From Bacteroidales bacterium (GTDB lineage Bacteria; Bacteroidota; Bacteroidia; Bacteroidales; JAADJA01), in the NCBI GenBank assembly GCA_029933495.1, contig JAOZOC010000096.1, forward strand, positions 1 to 9,528: a stretch of 9,528 nucleotides of DNA, given 5' to 3'. The translations under genes and the position numbers were made by a program. Below the pieces are notes generated by a model. That model had not been told where the DNA came from and made no database searches. It saw only the letters and a program-made list of their open reading frames with translations. Shown here one piece after another: positions 7,611 to 9,528 of this stretch; positions within the stretch are counted from its first letter, which is position 1, and each line of letters opens with the position of its first letter.

Positions 7611-8264
7611 TTATTTTTTAATTAATTCAAGTTCGGTTATTTGTCCGTATGGGTCAAATTTCACACTGGAAATTTTATTATTATATGCTTTTTGATCTTT
7701 CACAAAGTTCAAATAATTTTTAATCGTTGTCGGCTTATCATAATCAACAGCATCACCATCTTTATGAATTATAATTAGTACCGGAGTATCTTCTGAAGCA
7801 TACATTTTCAAAGCTTCATCAATAATTCCATTGGCAGCATTAACATCTTGCGTACGTGCAATTCTTTTAAAGTATTCATTGATATAATCATACTTTGTCA
7901 GTTCAGCATTCAGCCTTTCCCGTTCTTTCTCAGCCTCCTTTTGCAGTCTCCATGCTTCTTTCAGTGATGCTATTTTCATTTCTACAAGCTCAATTTTTTC
8001 ATTAACTGAATCATCATTGAGGTTCAGAGCTTTGACATCATTCAGTCTGCGTTCCATCTCACTGACGGGCATTGTCCCATCATCATCAAGAATAGCCTGT
8101 AAGTCAGCCAGTGCTTTCTGAACTTTTTCAGCATATTCAGCAGCAGACTGCTCCTGTGCAAGTTTTTTCTTACTCTTACAGCCTGAACTTCCTACTGCCA
8201 TTGCTCCGATAAGAAGCACAATGACAATTTTCGGGATTAATAAATTTTTGCTTAATCGTTTCAT
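7611..8264 (-). CDS. Lipoprotein with coiled coil and cluster-shared C-terminal domain
   Basis: A 217-residue predicted lipoprotein of unknown function, first gene of the cluster. The membrane segment KIVIVLLIGAMAV is followed by a relaxed lipobox SSGC with Cys29 as the acylated residue. Residues after it are basic (KSKKK) and not the acidic Bacteroidota surface-export signal, so I infer a periplasm-facing lipoprotein. Residues about 35-125 are helical, highly charged and probably coiled coil (LKEAWRLQKEAEKERERLNAEL at the end). The region 125-217 resembles the first part of the 192-residue protein downstream: EYFKRIA, ANGIIDEALKMYASED (144-159) and TIKNYLNFV (180-188). It stops early, lacking the later strands of that protein. 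The start is supported by GAGAAA just before the ATG, and a TAnnTTTG box lies about 85 bp upstream. Confidence 0.86.
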   Translation of the reverse strand: MKRLSKNLLIPKIVIVLLIGAMAVGSSGCKSKKKLAQEQSAAEYAEKVQKALADLQAILDDDGTMPVSEMERRLNDVKALNLNDDSVNEKIELVEMKIASLKEAWRLQKEAEKERERLNAELTKYDYINEYFKRIARTQDVNAANGIIDEALKMYASEDTPVLIIIHKDGDAVDYDKPTTIKNYLNFVKDQKAYNNKISSVKFDPYGQITELELIKK

Positions 8265-8348
8265 TTTCTCAAATTGTTAATTCTTATTTGTATTACTTAT
8301 TGAATTTGCGACAATAACGCAAAAGGACTTCAATTGTTTTCTAATGTG

Positions 8349-8356
8349 CAAAGTTA
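8349..8356 (-). promoter_or_regulatory. Possible -7 box for the secreted-protein cluster
   Basis: TAACTTTG on the minus strand fits TAnnTTTG exactly and is followed by CAC, as often seen at Bacteroidota promoters. Transcription would start near 8343 and give a leader of about 80 nt. No TTG lies 19-21 bp upstream, so the -33 half is missing. The leader contains a small hairpin with arms TTTGCG/CGCAAA at 8305-8323. Confidence 0.45.
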
Positions 8357-8426
8357 ACCAAGATTAATGCCTTGATATTTGGTTATATAAGAAAATATGA
8401 ACGATTGATTGTTAATAACTATGCAT

Positions 8427-8494
8427 CTTTTTGGTGTTGTCATCAAAAAGAGAAAGCCAATTATTACTTAATAAATTGGTGACAACACCAATTT
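8427..8494. repeat. Interlocking inverted repeats, two hairpins plus alternative pairings
   Basis: Four pairings compete here. Hairpin 1 has arms CTTTTTGGTG (8427-8436) and CATCAAAAAG (8441-8450) with loop TTGT. Hairpin 2 has arms AAATTGGTG (8473-8481) and CACCAATTT (8486-8494) with loop ACAA, complementary to loop 1. A long-range 12-bp match joins TTGGTGTTGTCA (8431-8442) to TGACAACACCAA (8480-8491). A middle stem joins CCAATT (8457-8462) to AATTGG (8474-8479). The element lies upstream of the cluster's promoter-like box and is neither coding nor a typical terminator, since no T-run follows. Operator, small RNA or mobile-element remnant are all possible. Confidence 0.6.
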
Positions 8495-8536
8495 GAGGCA
8501 GGAGAACAGATTGTGTCATAGCAAACCTAACCCCAA

Positions 8537-8634
8537 TTGAACATTGTTCAATGAATATTGAATATTGTTTATAATAAAGTATTAATACTCAGCGTTTAAT
8601 GCTCAACACTCAATTTTCAACATTTAATGTAATA
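8537..8634. repeat. Degenerate 7-nt tandem repeat tract
   Basis: From 8537 the sequence reads as about 14 units of 7 nt. The first are of TTGAACA/TTGAATA type (TTGAACA, TTGTTCA, ATGAATA, TTGAATA). Later ones end in TCAA or TTAA (TGCTCAA, CACTCAA, TTTTCAA, CATTTAA), roughly the reverse complement of the first. The start also forms a palindrome, TTGAACA-T-TGTTCAA (8537-8551). It is non-coding; such heptamer tracts are seen in intergenic DNA of several bacterial groups, and no function is implied. Confidence 0.6.
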
Positions 8635-8643
8635 TACCGGGCT

Positions 8644-8767
8644 CTTTCGGATTTCAGTGAAGGATGGTGCGTAAGCCTAATCCGAAAGCAGATACTACGG
8701 GGATTTTCAATCCCCATTGGATTACAAATCCAATATTTATTTGGTTCGGGATTCGGAAATCCCGAAC
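8644..8767. repeat. Row of four hairpins sharing a GGATT/AATCC core
   Basis: Four consecutive inverted repeats have different outer stems but the same loop-side core. They are CTTTCGGATT/AATCCGAAAG (8644-8653, 8679-8688; 25-nt interior), GGGGATT/AATCCCC (8699-8715; loop TTC), ATTGGATT/AATCCAAT (8716-8734; loop ACA) and GTTCGGGATT/AATCCCGAAC (8744-8767; loop CGGA). Every base change in a left arm is matched in its right arm, so the folding rather than the sequence seems kept. The row resembles REP-type extragenic palindromes; no transposase gene is present here. Confidence 0.7.
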
Positions 8768-8826
8768 AGCTCCCATAATAAAGGCTTCATTGCGAAATAC
8801 AATTAGGCCGGCTTGTGTGTGTGCGT

Positions 8827-8972
8827 ATTGTGGCAATCTGTTGACAGTTATGGTTGTCCTTTTATTGCAAACGGATTGCTTCGCTGCGCTCGCAATGACG
8901 GGGATAAGGGGAGACGGAATGCCACGGAATGCTTGCCCGCAAAATCAGCCCTGTGATTCCTTGCAATGACGG
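8827..8972. repeat. Dispersed-type palindromic repeat remnants
   Basis: ATTGC (8875-8879) and GCAAT (8892-8896) flank an inner CGC-T-GCG, followed by GACGG. This matches a palindromic intergenic repeat (ATTGCTTCG...CGCAATGACG) that I recall from many unrelated bacterial genomes. GCAATGACGG recurs at 8963-8972, and ACGGAATGC is repeated at 8914-8922 and 8924-8932. A smaller ATTG/CAAT hairpin lies at 8827-8837. The stretch is more GC-rich than its surroundings and has no credible gene. Confidence 0.5.
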
Positions 8973-8976
8973 TAAG

Positions 8977-9528
8977 TTAATACGGCATCAATGAAATACC
9001 AATGGATACAGGATACATCTCAGGTCCTTTTCCTTTTTCAAAAACATCGGAAAGCTGATAATATCCCCACACATTCAGCCATTTATAACCAAGGCGCAAA
9101 GAAAGGCCGTACCTGAATCGGGCAACATTCGGAATTCTGGCTTTCTTATAAATTACAAGTTTGTTAATATCATTCGGTGAAAAGTCATCACCTTTATACT
9201 TTGTGAAGGATGTCATAAGAAATCCGAATTTAAAACCAAATGCAAATCTCACATCACTTTTCGATTTATATCTCAGTTCAATGGGAATATCAAAATAACC
9301 AAGTGTGAATTTTGTACGTCTGAAATTGACTGAATCCGGTATCCGGTAAAATACTGTTGAGTCGCCAATTGTATTTGTCAGCGAACTGTTGTTAAGATTG
9401 TGGTATGAGATACCTATTCCGGGTGAAAGGCTGAAATTTCCATTGTTCAGAATGTAATTATACGAGCCGTAAATGTTAACACCCTGATTAATCGTTGCCG
9501 GTTCAATGGTTTTCGGTAAATCCTGCCA
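8977..9528 (-). CDS. Outer-membrane beta-barrel protein (N-terminus off window)
   Basis: An open frame runs from the right edge (first codon TGG at 9528-9526) to the TAA at 8979-8977, giving 183 residues with no start in view. A GTG at 9252 is internal, since the strand pattern continues through it. The visible part is a typical Bacteroidota barrel: alternating strands such as FSLSPGIGISYHNL, the hallmark LGYFDIPIELRYKSK, FAFGFKFGFLMTSFTKYKG, ARFRYGLSLRLGYKWLNVWGYYQL and a final YPVSIGISLMPY ending in an aromatic residue. It has the same YFxIP-type strand as the barrel at 1820-2581, so both probably belong to the PorT-like beta-barrel superfamily, though they are not close paralogues. Its ligand is unknown. 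It is on the same strand as the secreted-protein cluster but separated by 712 bp of repeat-rich DNA, so it is unlikely to be in the same operon. Confidence 0.85.
   Translation of the reverse strand, partial: WQDLPKTIEPATINQGVNIYGSYNYILNNGNFSLSPGIGISYHNLNNSSLTNTIGDSTVFYRIPDSVNFRRTKFTLGYFDIPIELRYKSKSDVRFAFGFKFGFLMTSFTKYKGDDFSPNDINKLVIYKKARIPNVARFRYGLSLRLGYKWLNVWGYYQLSDVFEKGKGPEMYPVSIGISLMPY

Noticed and set aside
8644..8767. CRISPR-like or attC-like repeats
   Set aside because: There are no repeats of constant sequence and length with unique spacers, no cas or integrase gene, and the units differ in stem sequence and loop length.
8654..8836. Open frame of 60 codons on the minus strand
   Set aside because: It lies over the same palindromes, which read open on both strands; no protein-like features.
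8664..8969. Open frame of 101 codons on the plus strand, with DCFAALAMT near its end
   Set aside because: It runs through the hairpin row and the dispersed palindrome. Translations such as CFAALAMT are a known artefact of that repeat, and there is no domain or signal peptide.
8977..9252. Beta-barrel gene beginning at the GTG at 9252
   Set aside because: The frame stays open and strand-like upstream to the window edge, including the family hallmark YFDIPIELRY, so the GTG is internal.

Overview
The window looks like a chromosomal segment from a member of the Bacteroidota. The DNA is AT-rich, Shine-Dalgarno sequences are weak, and promoter-like boxes of the TAnnTTTG type lie in the intergenic gaps. 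The proteins also fit: a MacB/FtsX-type permease with the EVGIRK motif, PorT-like outer-membrane beta-barrels with an xxYFxIPxxxxY strand, and signal peptides ending in Gln. No species can be named from the sequence alone. There are no tRNA or rRNA genes, no transposase and no CRISPR array.

Layout. (1) 1-1609, minus: N-terminal two thirds of an ABC-transporter permease, cut by the left edge. (2) 1820-2581, plus: a small outer-membrane beta-barrel protein, divergent from the permease across a gap holding two face-to-face promoter-like boxes. (3) 2654-3328, minus: family I inorganic pyrophosphatase, convergent with the barrel gene. (4) 3467-8264, minus: a four-gene cluster of exported proteins, read right to left as lipoprotein (7611-8264), secreted protein (7027-7605), secreted protein (6100-6954) and a large secreted leucine-rich-repeat protein (3467-6103). 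(5) 8265-8976: about 0.7 kb without a credible gene, holding a promoter-like box, an interlocking set of inverted repeats, a degenerate 7-nt repeat tract, a row of four hairpins with a common core, and copies of a dispersed-type palindrome. (6) 8977-9528, minus: C-terminal part of another outer-membrane beta-barrel protein, cut by the right edge.

The four-gene cluster is the least ordinary part. Three of its products (the lipoprotein, the 192-residue protein and the N-terminus of the LRR protein) appear by eye to share one roughly 60-120 residue domain. It has the pattern of a helix with xxYxxxxG, then an acidic Ile/Ala-rich helix, then a Tyr and a YLxxL helix. The 284-residue protein looks like two tandem copies of a similar alpha+beta module. 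The proteins could work together in the envelope: a lipid anchor with a coiled coil, two small soluble partners, and an LRR scaffold made of three consecutive repeat blocks. Their function is unknown and nothing here fixes it. A good rho-independent terminator lies between the second and third genes. The third gene has no ATG start (TTG), and the fourth starts at GTG overlapping the stop of the third, so the cluster may be two units (8264-7027 and 6954-3467) or one unit with attenuation.

The domain similarities, promoters and repeats were found by reading the sequence and have not been confirmed by database search.
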